Of a DNA stretch of 64,000 bases, positions 48,355 to 60,585 are shown one piece after another (position 1 is the stretch's first letter; the number at the start of each line of letters is the position of its first letter). A program made the translations under genes and the position numbers. The stretch lies in the NCBI RefSeq assembly GCF_050436995.1, contig NC_134755.1, forward strand, positions 3,101,001-3,165,000. The letters are read 5' to 3'. The stretch comes from Anticarsia gemmatalis (Eukaryota; Arthropoda; Insecta; Lepidoptera; Erebidae). The notes beneath the pieces are model-generated. The model was not told the DNA's origin and made no database searches. It saw only the letters and a program-made list of their open reading frames with translations.

Positions 48355-51300
48355 AACTAATCAGACTCTACGTTTATTAGTCACATAGTTAATTGATAAA
48401 TGTTAGCTATGTATTCGTATTAACATAACTAAAAATGAGTAAGACGTAGAGCTGTAATCAAATCTAGAGGTTGCTAGAGTTTTGCAACCTCAAACACCAA
48501 ACAATAATACATTATAAGCGAAACTAATTTTAAATGAGTAAAAGAACGTTTAATTGGGTATTTAGAAAATAATAGTGTAATGAAATCACGCCTTTCAATT
48601 ATTGAGAGCTTTTGTATAGATCTGTTATAAGTTACCCTAAAACCCAGCGAGCTAACTTAAGCTTGACTTAATATGAAAAAAAAAAAATATGTCATAGTTA
48701 AAACTAGTGAATTAAACAATCGTTGGAAATCCCTAATGGTGCAATAAACAGGTCGCAAATAGCTGAATAGTAACGCGCGAATCACGTCCCACGTAAATAT
48801 GCTTTATAGACGTCTATGTACTGAGTAGCGAATAAATATTTAAGCTTGAATTGTAGGAATATGACATACGTGATTTGAACGTAACCGTGATTCGATTGCT
48901 AGTCTTATATATTGCGGTATATTTTATTTATTTACCTAAGACTTCTCGATCGTGACTATCTATATTTTTAGTAATACTAGAAATGCCAAAGGTATGGATG
49001 TTTATTATCCAAACATACCAGAACTACAGAATGATGAACACATAGGATACTTTTCACTCCGGGAGATCCTTCCTCTAAACAAAGCCGTAGAGCAGAAGTT
49101 AGTACCGAATAATCAAAGTTTAGCTACATTTATAGATTTTTTGATTTGTTATCCACGGGTGGTCGACTTTTTTCGAAAATAAACGTAAGTTTACTTTAAA
49201 AAAAATAGAGCTATTATTACCTATTTAACTATAACCTTAAATAATAATTTAATAAGTTAATCTGCTGCAAGAATCTTGTGTTTTGTACGACTTGTAAAGT
49301 ATGTACCTACAATGTGATCGTGTGTTCTATCGTGTCACGGCTAAGGCAATAATTACCTATCAGCTATCGATGAGATCATCACAAATGAATGTTAACAGAC
49401 AACAAAAATATTAACTTTTGTTTCGTTTTTGTAGCAATTTATTTGATAGAAAAAGCTAGTCTTAACGTTGCTCGTATTATCAAATGTCATGTTATCACAG
49501 TTTTCTATTATTTTAGAAGTTTGGACGTTATATACGTAGACGTGACAAAAGAATAGCATCAAATTGTGTATCAAAAAGTTAAAGTAATAAGAAATTAAAT
49601 AACAAGCACTCATTGCTTTTAAGATCAATTAGAAAGAGATTGCAACTCTTAACTACAAAGTAAAGATTTCTAATTTAAAAATGCACATAAGCACGTAAGA
49701 CATTCGTTTCTAGAAAACAAATATCGCAAATTGCTTAATTGTAAAAATAGTGACTTTACGTTTCTACTTACTTAACGAGTTAAACAACAATCAAATTGAG
49801 AACCTTCATTTTTATCCCGGGTAAAAAGTTAAAACAAAAATTTGTTCAATATTTTAGTTTTTCTTTCCTATTTTAGTTAAAATTTGCGCATTCCAACTGC
49901 GGATTTTGTGGCAAATATAGTAAAATCAACAGCTAGTGGTAACATTCGTTTTGACGAAGCTCCGTAATCTCATTTGAATTCAGGCCTATAGTCGCGGCAC
50001 GTGTATTGGGTCACTTGCTACTACGGGACTCCTACTATGAGTTCTCATTGTCGGTTTAATGTCACTTGTGGTATTCGATGCGGATATAAATTTGAGCAGA
50101 TTTTTTTTATGTGACAAATTAAAAGGCTTTAGATATCCATGGTTTGCAGACATTTTAAATTGTAAGTAAAAATGAATATACCTAATCATAGATATAAAGA
50201 TAGCTATTTTAAAGGGCTGAAAATGTCCCTCGCAACTGTTAACCATGGTGGACGTTAAGTCAAACATATCTTTACCTGACACCTATCTTGAGATTTGGAG
50301 TCCAGTACTATGGTAGAAATGGATTCATAGTATCCATTATTCCTTCATCTATTATTTTTACAGGAAATGAAGAGTTCCACTTTATAATGACGAAATTAAT
50401 TAATGAATAAGCGTTATTAGTCATTAACCGTGAATGTATTTATTTTACGAAAATACTTTAAAATGTTATTATTAATCGTGGTTTAGTGAATCATAGGAAT
50501 TTAACTAATGAATCATAAGCTTGTTTTATTTTTCTTCTTAAAACACGGAAACTTAATTTAAGGTAGCTGTTGAAAATGAATCGTCTTAGACAAATATTTT
50601 TTCTTAATAAAATCTCCTCTACTTTAACGCCTTTACGATCTTATCTGATTTTGCTCTTAATCTCTATCTTCAAAAACACCTAAAAAGACGGAACTTTTAC
50701 ACTTTTTAAGGAAACAATTATAATAGTAATAACCATACTTATTACCAAACGTATTTATAATTTGAAAACCCAAAAACGTTTTAAAAAAGCTACATTCTTC
50801 TAACAAAACGCATGTAAAACACCGGTTCAGTGAACACTGGAGAGTACAACCTTTTACTTAAGTGTTGCTTAACTCGCAAATGAATCGTAAAACCGTCGAG
50901 TACCAGTAGTATCCCCACCACTCCCATACAGACACCATACAATGTCAACATTCATTCATTACGCAACGAGACCTCGCAAAGAAAAATCGCTGCGTTTCTA
51001 AAACCGGTTTTTTTCGGCTATACATATTATACTCTATAACTATAACAATAAAGATGAATATTGATTGGCATTCGTAAGTAGGACTGGACGTAAGTTCGCG
51101 TTAAGTTATTACGACATTGTGCTAATGTTGTATGGGAAACTGGCCTGTCTGTAGTTTCTATAGTATTATGGTGATTTTATTAAAGAAATATGTTGATTAG
51201 ATTTTAAAAAACTTGATTAAAATTATTGAGTTGTCATCTCAACTTCAAATGGTCTAAACACCGTGCGTTATTTATTTTAAGCACAAAAGCTGTGTTTAAG

Positions 51301-51885
51301 GAAAATTAAACAGAATTAAAACTAAGGTCTAAAAAAGTTATCATCTGGTTTAAAAGCTCTAGTACGCTTTAAATAAGTCCTAAAATAGAAAGATAACGTC
51401 GTACATATAAAACAAACAAATTATTTTTTTGTCACTTTCATTATCGTTGTTAACACCAAACATCCCTTTTTATTTGTTCCAATACAAACATTCAAAAGAA
51501 AATAAGTCACAAATTGATTTTTAATGTAAAACAAATGCGTTTCCAACGATCCAAATATATAAAAAATACTTTCAATCCTCACCTTTACTCGGAGATGGTT
51601 AAAACAGAAACTCAGCAATCACCAAAACTACTCATTATCGAGCGAAAATGCACAAACCGCCCATGAACTTGACGTAATTCGTTGCTATAGCAATACTCTC
51701 CCAGGGAAAACGACCCCTAGCGAATTCACATCCAAAATACGCAATAAAAATCCTTGGTTTCAAAATTTGGAGAAATAATAATCACTTAAATAAAAAAAAC
51801 ATAGGCACCTTTTTAATTTAGGATATTCGAACGTAATTACTCGGGTTTAAATTCGAATTAATGTTGAAATTCGAGCGTTATTTTT
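48355..51885. other. No recognisable gene
   Basis: AT-rich sequence. The frame at 48952-49182 (76 codons) looks somewhat protein-like but has no domain I know. Frames at 49392-49628 and 49986-50282 (minus) are likewise unsupported. Confidence 0.4.
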
Positions 51886-51887
51886 TT

Positions 51888-52000
51888 TAATGCGCGATAG
51901 GGACGCGCGTCTACGCGGCGGTACGGAGCGCACTACGTAAATGTCAGCCCAATCGGCACATGTGCGGGCCGTAGTAAGGCCTCGTACACCACGGAAGTAT
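51888..52000. other. GC- and CpG-rich island in AT-rich DNA
   Basis: About 110 bp, including gcgcgatagggacgcgcgtc, tacgcggcggtacggagcgc and gtgcgggccgtagtaaggcc, stands out sharply from the surrounding sequence. It could be a promoter-proximal segment, an untranslated first exon, or a piece of a GC-rich repeat. No TATA/Inr arrangement or open frame decides between these. Confidence 0.35.
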
Positions 52001-53045
52001 TTTCCTTACTACTATTTTTGTTTACTCAGATTGTTTTAATAAAATAATAGTGTTTAGTCGCGTACTTAGGTTAATAAAGTAGGTCAATTATATCTTGAAT
52101 GAGTTGTGGAATTTTTAGCTGATCAGCAGACTTTTATTCGCTGACTGGAAACAAAACGTGATCTTATTAGAACATAGTATAATACAAGTTGACATGATAC
52201 ATTTTTATGACTAGATTTTACATTAGATGACTGTTTTGGCTATTTCTATCTCTAAGTCATATCTTACATTCTTTTATAATTAGTTTTTGCTAATAATTAT
52301 TCACCCATAATTGTGCCATTAATATTATAATTGGAGTTTGTTGTGAAATATTATTATTTTTTGTTATCCTAGCACTGGCAAAGGCTTCTGCCAGAAACTT
52401 AAGTAACATAATTTGCGTACTTCAGAGAAACAAAAGAGAATTATACTCGTAGTTTACCCTAAAACTATCGCTTACATAGTACATTAAGATTTCCATGCAA
52501 TATTCTCTACCAAAGCTTAACAAGAACCTGCTACCATGCATCGTACGAACAAGTACTTAGTCCATTGGTATGCATGCTCGATGCGTCGGCGATAAAAGTG
52601 AAAGTATGGTGAATCACATATTGGTGTAGACTTCGCCGAATACCATTAAATATTGAAAGTGAATGTTTATTTTTAAAGTTATTTACTCTTGAAGCTTTGA
52701 TAAAGATTACCAGTTATGCTATAACTAAGTGTTATGCAATTATTTCCTTTGCATTGTTTCATTTCTTGGCCGGAATAGGAAGTATAAACCTACTTCACTT
52801 TTATCTAAGTTAATGTCTATACTTATTTGGCGTAACTAAGAATGTACTACACTGGTTATGATTTTTTTAAAACTACTTTTTGTTCTGTAATTAGATAAAA
52901 ATATAATCTGAGAAAATTAAGTCGTTTTAATTTCTGTTTGTTACAACTAATCGCAAAATTTTAAAGGCAACATCATACATTACAAAATCAAATGCCTATT
53001 TTAAATAGCACCTTCAATTCACATCAAAACAAACTGCGAACTTAG
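52001..53045. other. No recognisable feature
   Basis: AT-rich sequence without a supported gene or element. Confidence 0.45.
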
Positions 53046-53260
53046 TCATCTGTATCCACCCACACAAAATCGCAAGGAAAACCGCTTCAGCTTGCACACA
53101 GCTTTACAATGTGCGAGCGAGATAGTATTCCAGCCGGGGTGTACATCCGCTTTTCTCGGCGTTATGTAAGCTACGGCCCTGGAGCCGGGCAACAAGGCCC
53201 CCGCGCCCCGCCACCCTACACCCCTAGCGCGCAAAGATTGGGCCGAAGGTAGTGCTATAA
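53046..53260 (-). repeat. GC-rich segment, probably interspersed repeat
   Basis: The minus strand reads through ggcggggcgcgggggccttg, then gcccggctccagggccgtag, acgccgagaaaagcggatgt and tatctcgctcgcacattgta. Base composition is far from the surroundings. The wording resembles a moth interspersed repeat I have seen, but only one copy is present here. The 62-codon frame on the minus strand through it has no domain. Confidence 0.4.
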
Positions 53261-54929
53261 GTCAGTCCGGATGGCAGCAGTGATTGGTGATGATAGCTGT
53301 TTTGAAAATTTCTGTGGGAAAATTTTGAGCTCCTGTGTTACGTGATTTTAATAAGAGGGTAATATTCTACAGTTAATTTTTAAAAGAAAATACCTATACT
53401 TGATGTAAAATGTATCTATATAAGTATGTATTTACAAGTATATAAGTATGTTTATCAGTTATTTGGTTACCATAGTACAAGCTCTGCTTAGTTTGGAATC
53501 AAATGACCGTGTGTGAGTTGTCCAATGATAATGATAATGATATCCAATGATAAAATAAAATAAAGACAAACCGAGACCAGACATAACTTTTTTATTATAG
53601 TCGTAATTAATTGGTAACAAATAAAAAGTTAAATCCTAAATTTAAATATGAACTAAACGTTCATATTTGACCGTTGGGAACAAAAAAGCGAACGTTACTC
53701 ACTTTTTACTAAACACGTGTCAAGTTCGTTAAGAACTCACGTGATATGACTAAGATTACCTATATTTTTTTCCACTCACTTTATTTAAACACGTAGGTAC
53801 CTCATGTTTTTCCTCAACCACATATAGTTAAATACACAATAGGTACAAATAGATTCTTGTTTGAAAATGTTCATAAAATCTTTCGACAAACGCCCAAATT
53901 AAGGATGTAACAATTCGATATCTCGCCGAAAGACTCGGATACCCGAAATAACCGGATTTCAATTTTCGTACCGCACTAAATCGATATAAATGGAATCTTT
54001 CCCTTAACATTCATCATTGCCAGATAATGTTATTACGTTTTCGCTTATTGGATACCATCGATTAAATGTTCGACGAATTTTACAAATTACGCTTTTGTCT
54101 ATTTCTAGAGAAAAAAGGCTTATGAGTTTACCAATGGAGGCTCATTAATAGGAATTCGGGAGCCAGTCACTTTATTCATCAAGCAAACGTAGAGTTTTAA
54201 AACCAGTCCTTATTCCCTAAAGTACTGCCACTGTTTAGTAGGGCTTATCTAGAACTCATAAAACAGACTTTATCACTAAGATTTGTGTTAAAAGTTTTAT
54301 CTCCCAAACGAGCTTTTTACAATTACAAAAACTACTATCACACAAATTAAACAAAACTCTCCTATTTTGTCAACACAAAAAACATTTTCCTCTATTTATT
54401 TCCAAAAGAAAATACCTACTCTCTTTAAAATCTTCTCTCGTCTAGTCTTATTCAACTAAATCCAGGTAACATGTCCCAACTCGTTGTGATAGGAGCTAAA
54501 TCAAATCAGAATATAGCTAAGCCGGACCCGCTTCTGTAACGAACAAGGCTGAGAGCATAATCAAGAGAACAGATTCAATATACGTCACGTGGCGCTTACG
54601 TTGAAACCAGTATTCAATCTCTGACGTCACGATCATATAGCAACTATGTGGATTGTACTACTTTATTACATCAAGTAGAGTAGGGGCTTTTATTTGCTGT
54701 TTACTTTTTGTTCTAGAAAGGCTTTAGAACAACCATATCCATTACTTTTGTAGTGCAAAATAATTTTAGTTTCGGTTTTAATTTAGAGGTCTCGTCATTT
54801 TTAGGTGATAGAAATTACAAGTCATTTTTGGATCTGTGCGATATAAAAGTTAGATGACAAATATTCGATTTTGCGAATCCGGCCACTTCAAAAATAGTGC
54901 AGTCAATTAAGCTTAAATTAGGTAAGAAT
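53261..54929. other. No recognisable gene; CRE-like octamer
   Basis: AT-rich sequence. TGACGTCA occurs at 54622-54629, about 35 bases after a CACGTG at 54588-54593, on an otherwise ordinary background. Confidence 0.4.
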
Positions 54930-56195
54930 CTCGGAATTCGAGATACCCAGCTGTAAGTCTGTAAATACTTGTATATTGACACCCTAAAAGTTGTCTCAAA
55001 ACCTACATATGGTAGGGTGTACGCAACTATAAAATTTCAAGGTCCAAAGTCCCAAAAACCGGTTTTTTGAGCTTTTTTTGTAAATATCTCATTTCCTATG
55101 GAATTTTTGCATTCGTATTCATTACCAATATTGTACAGTATAAAATTCTCTACAAATTTTGTTTGAATTTTTTTTTTTACGGTGAACCGTTTTCGAGATA
55201 GAGGGGGGAGAGCGCGCGGTCACAGGATCATTTCAAGTCAACCGGTGCCTCCGGTCGAAGATGCGCCATATATATTATAGTTGATGAACTATCGATAAAT
55301 CAATGATTAATAAATATTTGTCAATTTCTATTAACTATTACATTATTTTTTATCATTTTTTTCATAACCTATCCACTTTTTATTCAGTATTAATTAACTT
55401 ATCAACACTTACCTGCCCATGTAATTGCAGAATTTTTCATGAAAATATAGGCACTGTATTTGAATTTTAACCTAATTAATATTAATAACTTCTTACATGA
55501 TGAAAAAAAAAACAAATAAATCAGTATTATTGAAAAGATATAGATTTAATATAATTATGAAGAAAATGATGACACCAATGACTTTTCGAAGTTATGTGTG
55601 TATTAGAAATAATTGTCACATGCTCTAACGGTGAAGGAAAACATCATGAGGAAACCTTGCATGAATAAAATTTGTTAAATACATTTGTTGAGGGCATGCA
55701 AAGTCCCCAACCCGCACTTGGCCAGCGTGGTGGACTCAAGGCCTAACCCCTCCCTCATTACGGGAGAAGACCCTTGCTCAGCAGTGGGACAGTAATGGGT
55801 TAAATTGATTTATTATTATAATCATTGATTTATCGATAGTTCATCAACTATATATAGCGCATCTTCGACCGGAGGCACCGGTTGACTTGAAATGATCCTG
55901 TGACCGCGCGCTCTCCGCCCTCTATCTCGAAAACGTTTCACCGTAAAAAAAAAAAAATTCAAACAAAATTTGTAGAGAATTTTATACTGTACAATATTGG
56001 TAATGAATACGAATGCAAAAATTCCATAGGAAATGAGATATTTACAAAAAATGCTAAAAAAACCGGTTTTTGGGACTTTGGACCTTGAAATTTTATAGTT
56101 GCGTACACCCTACCATATGTAGGTTTTGAGACAACTTTTAGGGTGTCAATATACAAGTATTTACAGACTTACAGCTGGGTATCTCGAATTCCGAG
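54930..56195. mobile_element. Large foldback element with ~385 bp inverted arms
   Basis: The left arm (54930-55315) and right arm (55811-56195) are near-identical inverted repeats beginning CTCGGAATTCGAGATACCC. The arms include taccatatgtaggttttgag, a poly-A/T tract next to acggtgaa, gaccgcgcgctctc and gaccggaggcaccggttgac. The spacer of about 495 bp is AT-rich and contains a truncated SINE (55572-55818). Very high arm identity means recent insertion or gene conversion between arms. No clear target-site duplication and no transposase frame were found. Open frames in the arms (55900-56088 +, 55959-56156 -) are by-products of the repeat. Confidence 0.88.
55572..55818 (+). mobile_element. SINE family 2, 5'-truncated, nested in foldback spacer
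   Basis: It matches the reverse complement of 60280-60540: accaatgacttttcgaagtt, atgtgtgtattagaaataat, ggtgaaggaaaacatcatga, gcatgcaaagtccccaaccc, gtggtggactcaaggcctaa and cagtgggacagtaatgggtt. The tRNA-like head of about 65 bp is absent. Its tail abuts the start of the right arm of the foldback. Confidence 0.85.
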
Positions 56196-57048
56196 GTGAA
56201 CTTACTATAATGACTGGACTAAAAGATTGGCTGTCAGCAAGTTAGATGTAGCTGCTTAACTCCACAACAATATAGAGTCTAAGATGATTTTAAGTTAGAC
56301 GATATTGAAATTCTTACTGACTGACAAGGTTTTAAGGAAATTTCCTACTATAAGCAATGTGGGATAGTTTAAAAGCGTGTAGCTGTAAGGGAGGCATCAC
56401 GCCTTATATTATCATAAAAATAATTTTGGTCTGCTTAATTTTAAGTAACATTATTAACCGACCTCAAAAAAGGAGGAGATTCTTAATCTGTCTCTTTATT
56501 AATCTACTTCTAAGGTCTACAAATAAGTATTGGAAGTTTACATAAAAACAGATAGCAAAGATCCCAAAACGTTGTCTTTCAGATAACAGTGCGCGTTCGC
56601 GCTCCCCGCATCACTACCCCGAATTAGGTTACCGGAATTTGGACCCCAAACCAACGCAAATAAAACTCATTAAGTCGCCAATTTGTTTATCAATTTTACA
56701 GGAACACATTCCCTTTTATTTCACGGTTTGTTTGCGCCGTTGTTTTTTAAAACAATCCATCTTCGTTTGTGTTTGTATTGTCAGGTTTAAAAGAGGGACA
56801 CATTGTGGTCGGGACTCTTATGGGTGACACCCATTTTGTCGGTGTTAAAGGCCACAATAGGTATCTTTTATGTAGGTGATTGAATACCAATATGATGTAT
56901 TGTTTGTTGGACATCGTAGGCAAGTCGTGAGTCGGTAAGTGTAGGTAAGTCCAAATAAGGATGCGATTCACATATACCAAGGCAGTGGGGCGTAGAAAGG
57001 AAAGTCTGTATCAATTAAGCATACAGTTATCACAAAATAAAAGACTTA
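56196..57048. other. No recognisable gene
   Basis: A short GC-rich patch (56585-56612, gtgcgcgttcgcgctccccg) is the only compositional anomaly. Overlapping open frames near 56639-56980 have no recognisable domain. Confidence 0.4.
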
Positions 57049-57136
57049 CACCCGTATTCTGAGGTAGCGTTAAACTCATACAAAAAAACGCTATTGAATA
57101 GATAAACTACCGCTAAATGTACCCGGAAACCGGGCA
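57049..57136. mobile_element. Small palindromic MITE, copy 2
   Basis: It is 88 bp with inverted ends (CACCCGTATTCTGAGGTAGCG and the complement of acccggaaaccgggca), flanked on both sides by TTA (57046-57048 and 57137-57139), a probable 3 bp target-site duplication. The interior gctattgaatagataaacta matches, in inverted orientation, the MITE at 22539-22652. Confidence 0.78.
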
Positions 57137-58641
57137 TTAAATCTTAAAATGTCATTGATATTTAATAGCAAAATGACTGTTTTGCGCGAGATTTCGTTGT
57201 TTATAACTAAACCTTAAATAAAGCTTTCTGTTAATAAGAATAAACTAGGCATATAAATATTGTAATCTACGCGTAGATTAGTTACCCTAGCTTGCCCTGT
57301 CGTGCCATTATTACAACCAGATATTTATAACGTTTGAGATAATTTTAGCCTCATGTAAGCGTTTATTTTTCTTCTATTTATTTTATGTAGAACAAAGCAT
57401 TAATAACTACAAGGACAGGACACGCTACTTAATTGATTAAAAACATAATGATAGTACTTTTAATATCATTCATTTATTTAAATCCTGTATTTTAGACTAA
57501 AATGTCTTAACTATGCTCGCTGATGCAGCTGTATCTTTAATATTGTTGACATGAACATAATTTACCTACTAACAGGGGAGGGCTCTAAAACCTTCAAGAA
57601 TGTTGGGGAATTTGGGTCCTATGGTGCATCACCGGAACATTAATTTTTGTTTCTAAAAAGAAAATTGCGTGTAAATATAAATACATTCTTTTTTCTTATT
57701 CACAGACCTGAAAAAGAATTACTAAACACATGAGCGACCAACTAAACATTTTCATTAATCGTATTATTTGTCATACTGTATAACAATCGGGAAAAACATA
57801 TTAGAGAAAGCCATAGGCATAACACTAGGATACTGATTCACAAAAACTATGAATGGTTCTACGTTTAATAACTAGACGTGAAATCCCAAATTGTGTGATT
57901 TTTACGCGTAGCTATTGTTTTTATTGTTATTTAGGTATGTTACGAACAATAACAGGCGGTAACGCGTAAAAGTTAGGCGTATTACACATTTCTGCATAAA
58001 CATTAAATCATTAGATACTTACCTACACCAGTTTTATAGTTCTATACATATAGGTACAATACATACATTCATACGCTTTTCACAAGGTGGAGATTGTCAG
58101 ATAATTGATTTGTTGTTCCCCTGCGTCACAGAGATAATTCACAATTTTTTTCCGACATAAGTGCATTAAATTTTATGAATAAGTATTTAGTTTATACGAA
58201 TATTGGTACAAACATTATAATATCACGTCTGTTATATTCAAAGGTGTAGGCAGATAGTACGTTATACACCCTCGTTTCACTTTTAAGAATGTTAGTCCCA
58301 TGTAATATAGAAAAATCATTTACGAAAATAAAAGCCAGTCGTAATTTTAACACGTTTTAAGGCATTCAATTCATTTACTGTCTAGTCTCTACATAAGTAA
58401 ATAGACCGAGGCCTTCTTCCAGACTAACCTTCAACTTTAGACACATAATGTATGTACTTATAGAGTCTGACCTCCAAAACTCCAGCGGGAAGGTACGCTG
58501 AAACTTCACTTGGCCGGAACGACTGTCAGAAATTATATTATAGGTATCTACGGGCTACTTTGCTACTACATATAGATGTGGAATATAGATAAAGATGATT
58601 TATTTATGCAAATGACTTAAAATATTTGAACCTATTACTTT
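57137..58641. other. No gene; 18 bp perfect palindrome inside
   Basis: AT-rich sequence. taatctacgcgtagatta at 57263-57280 is a perfect palindrome centred on ACGCGT. Nothing else is supported. Confidence 0.5.
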
Positions 58642-58872
58642 GACTGCCTCCGTGGAGCAGTGGTTTAGGTTACGCCAATACCATTGTATCGGGTCGTGGG
58701 TTCGATTCCCACACGAAGCAATTATTTGTGCGATCCACAAATAATTGTTAAGGGTCTGGTAGAGCTTTGTGTCCGTTGTTTGTATGTTCGTAAAAGTCCC
58801 CGCGACACAAGAGCACTTCTTAGTGCGGGAGTTGTCTTTTTAAAAAAGAAAAGCAAAACAAAAAAAAAAGAA
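58642..58872 (+). mobile_element. SINE family 1, full-length copy with A-rich tail
   Basis: The A-box region tggagcagtgg and perfect B box ggttcgattccc are followed by aattatttgtgcgatccaca, gggtctggtagagctttgtg, gttgtttgtatgttcgtaaa, cccgcgacacaagagcac and agtgcgggagttgtcttttt, then an A-rich tail. The central A-box half is slightly shortened compared with 41851-42080. Frames across it (58684-58890 +, 58722-58982 -) are not genes. Confidence 0.87.
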
Positions 58873-58919
58873 GAGAGTATTACTGTCTGATTACTGGTTA
58901 TGGAAGACCTTCGATATAA

Positions 58920-59200
58920 GAAAGGTGTCCCCTCCTGGGCAAGGGTGTCTCTCGATATGAAGGTTAGAGCTAGAGTCCACAAAGCTTTTCAAGTGCGTGT
59001 TGTGGACTTAGCATACGTTGGAGAACGATTTAAAGAACTCTCGAGCACTCAATGTGTATAATCTATGTTCTCGAGTATGCGAGGTTTCCTCCCGACATTT
59101 TCCTACAAAGTGACAGCAAGTTTTAAATATTTTTTAAACACACATAACTCGGAAAATCCCTAAGTGTGCCTTTAGCCTAAGTTGAACGACTGTAAAACTA
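58920..59200 (-). mobile_element. SINE family 2, diverged copy abutting a family 1 SINE
   Basis: Blocks cctcctgggcaagggtgtct, agtccacaaagc, aagtgcgtgttgtggact, tgcgaggtttcctcccgaca, ttttcctacaaagtgacagc and acacacataactcggaaaa occur in family order on the minus strand. The B-box area (plus strand gcctaagttgaacgac) is mutated. It begins about 50 bp after the family 1 SINE ends. Confidence 0.75.
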
Positions 59201-60279
59201 CAAATTCTCAGTTTAATTCCCAACAAACTTTGGAACAGAGTAATTTATTTTAATTTAATACACCTGTCAAGAAACTACGCCGCGAAACTTATAACACGTG
59301 TAGGTACCATAATTTAATACGAAACTGTGTTTCGTTAAGTTTTAATTAAATAAAAGTTGTAGCGATTTCCTGCAGGTAGTACAGTCGACGTCATCATTAT
59401 AATATTTGCGAATGTAAAATTATTTTTATTTATTATTTGTCTCTGTCGAGTGATAGGGATCTAGGTCAATTAAAAAGTTTAAAACTGTTGGATATTCGTA
59501 CTTGTTTATACTTGGTGGATATTTTTTTACTTTTGTAATTTTTTTTCGTGAGAAAAACAATTAAAACTTATTATTTACGTCATTAATTTCTCCATTCTTA
59601 GACACTACGACGCAATAAGCATTTTAAAAAACACAGAAAAAGATCCGTGTCAAATGAATTATCGTCAACTTATGTTACAACTAGCGCCATCTATGTAATG
59701 ATAAAGGAAGTTATCGACTAGATGTAGTAAACTAATCAATTTATATACAGTAATTAAAAACGTAGGTACTATAATAAATCACTGAAAGTTCTAAGTACAA
59801 TATAAACCCCAAACTTTCAAAAACCTTTACATGGGTGCAATATAAATTGTATAGCGTCACAGCAAAACTTATATTGCGATAACAACCCAACAATACTGTG
59901 CAAACACTTCAATAAACTACCAATATAACTGGCAAACTTATGATTCCTTTGAAAGCGATTTATTCTACTGTCTCGTTGAATCAATAATATTGACAGGTTT
60001 AAAGGACGTCCGATAAAGGAACAAAAATAGCATGTCAAAAAGTGGTTGAAGTTTGGTGACATTTACTCATATAGAAAAAAAAGCCTTTAGTTTTTTATAG
60101 ACATTGTATACATAATTTGGTAGTGATAAAGTTAGTCTTTTTCAAGCATTGCAATTTTTACAGAGTAGGGTTTTGTAAGGTAAGGTACTTTATTATTATG
60201 TATTAATGTTAGCTTTCATATAATAAACATATTATTCTTAATTTATATTACTTAATAATAAACTAAAATAAAAATAAAT
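59201..60279. other. No recognisable gene
   Basis: AT-rich sequence. The words ctagcgccatctatg at about 59683 resemble a motif common in lepidopteran DNA elements, but no element ends were found. Confidence 0.4.
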
Positions 60280-60585
60280 TTAACCCATTAATGTCCCACT
60301 CCTGGGCAAGGGTCTCCTCCCGTAATGAGGGAGGGGTTAGGCCTTGAGTCCACCACGCTGGCCAAGTGCGGGTTGGGGACTTTGCATGCCCTCAATAAAT
60401 GTTTTAAACAAATTTTTAGGCATGCAAGGTTTCCTCACGATGTTTTCCTTCACCGTTGGAGCATGTGATAATTATTTCTAATACACACATAACTTCGAAA
60501 AGTCATTGGTGTGTTGCCTCGGGTTCGAACCTGCGACCATTGGCGTGGGAGGTGTCAACTTATGCCACACGGCTATCACTGCCCG
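60280..60585 (-). mobile_element. SINE family 2, near-full-length copy
   Basis: The minus-strand head agtgatagccgtgtggcata has an A-box-like core, and atggtcgcaggttcgaaccc contains a perfect B box. The body has accaatgacttttcgaagtt, ggtgaaggaaaacatcgtga, ggaaaccttgcatgcc, gcatgcaaagtccccaaccc, gtggtggactcaaggcctaa and gcaggagtgggacat-type wording at the end. This tRNA-derived layout is characteristic of moth SINEs and serves as the reference copy for the truncated ones at 33405, 55572 and 58920. Confidence 0.88.

Noticed and set aside
48952..49182. 76-codon frame with a protein-like look
   Set aside because: No known domain, non-ATG start, and no splice or conservation evidence available from one sequence.
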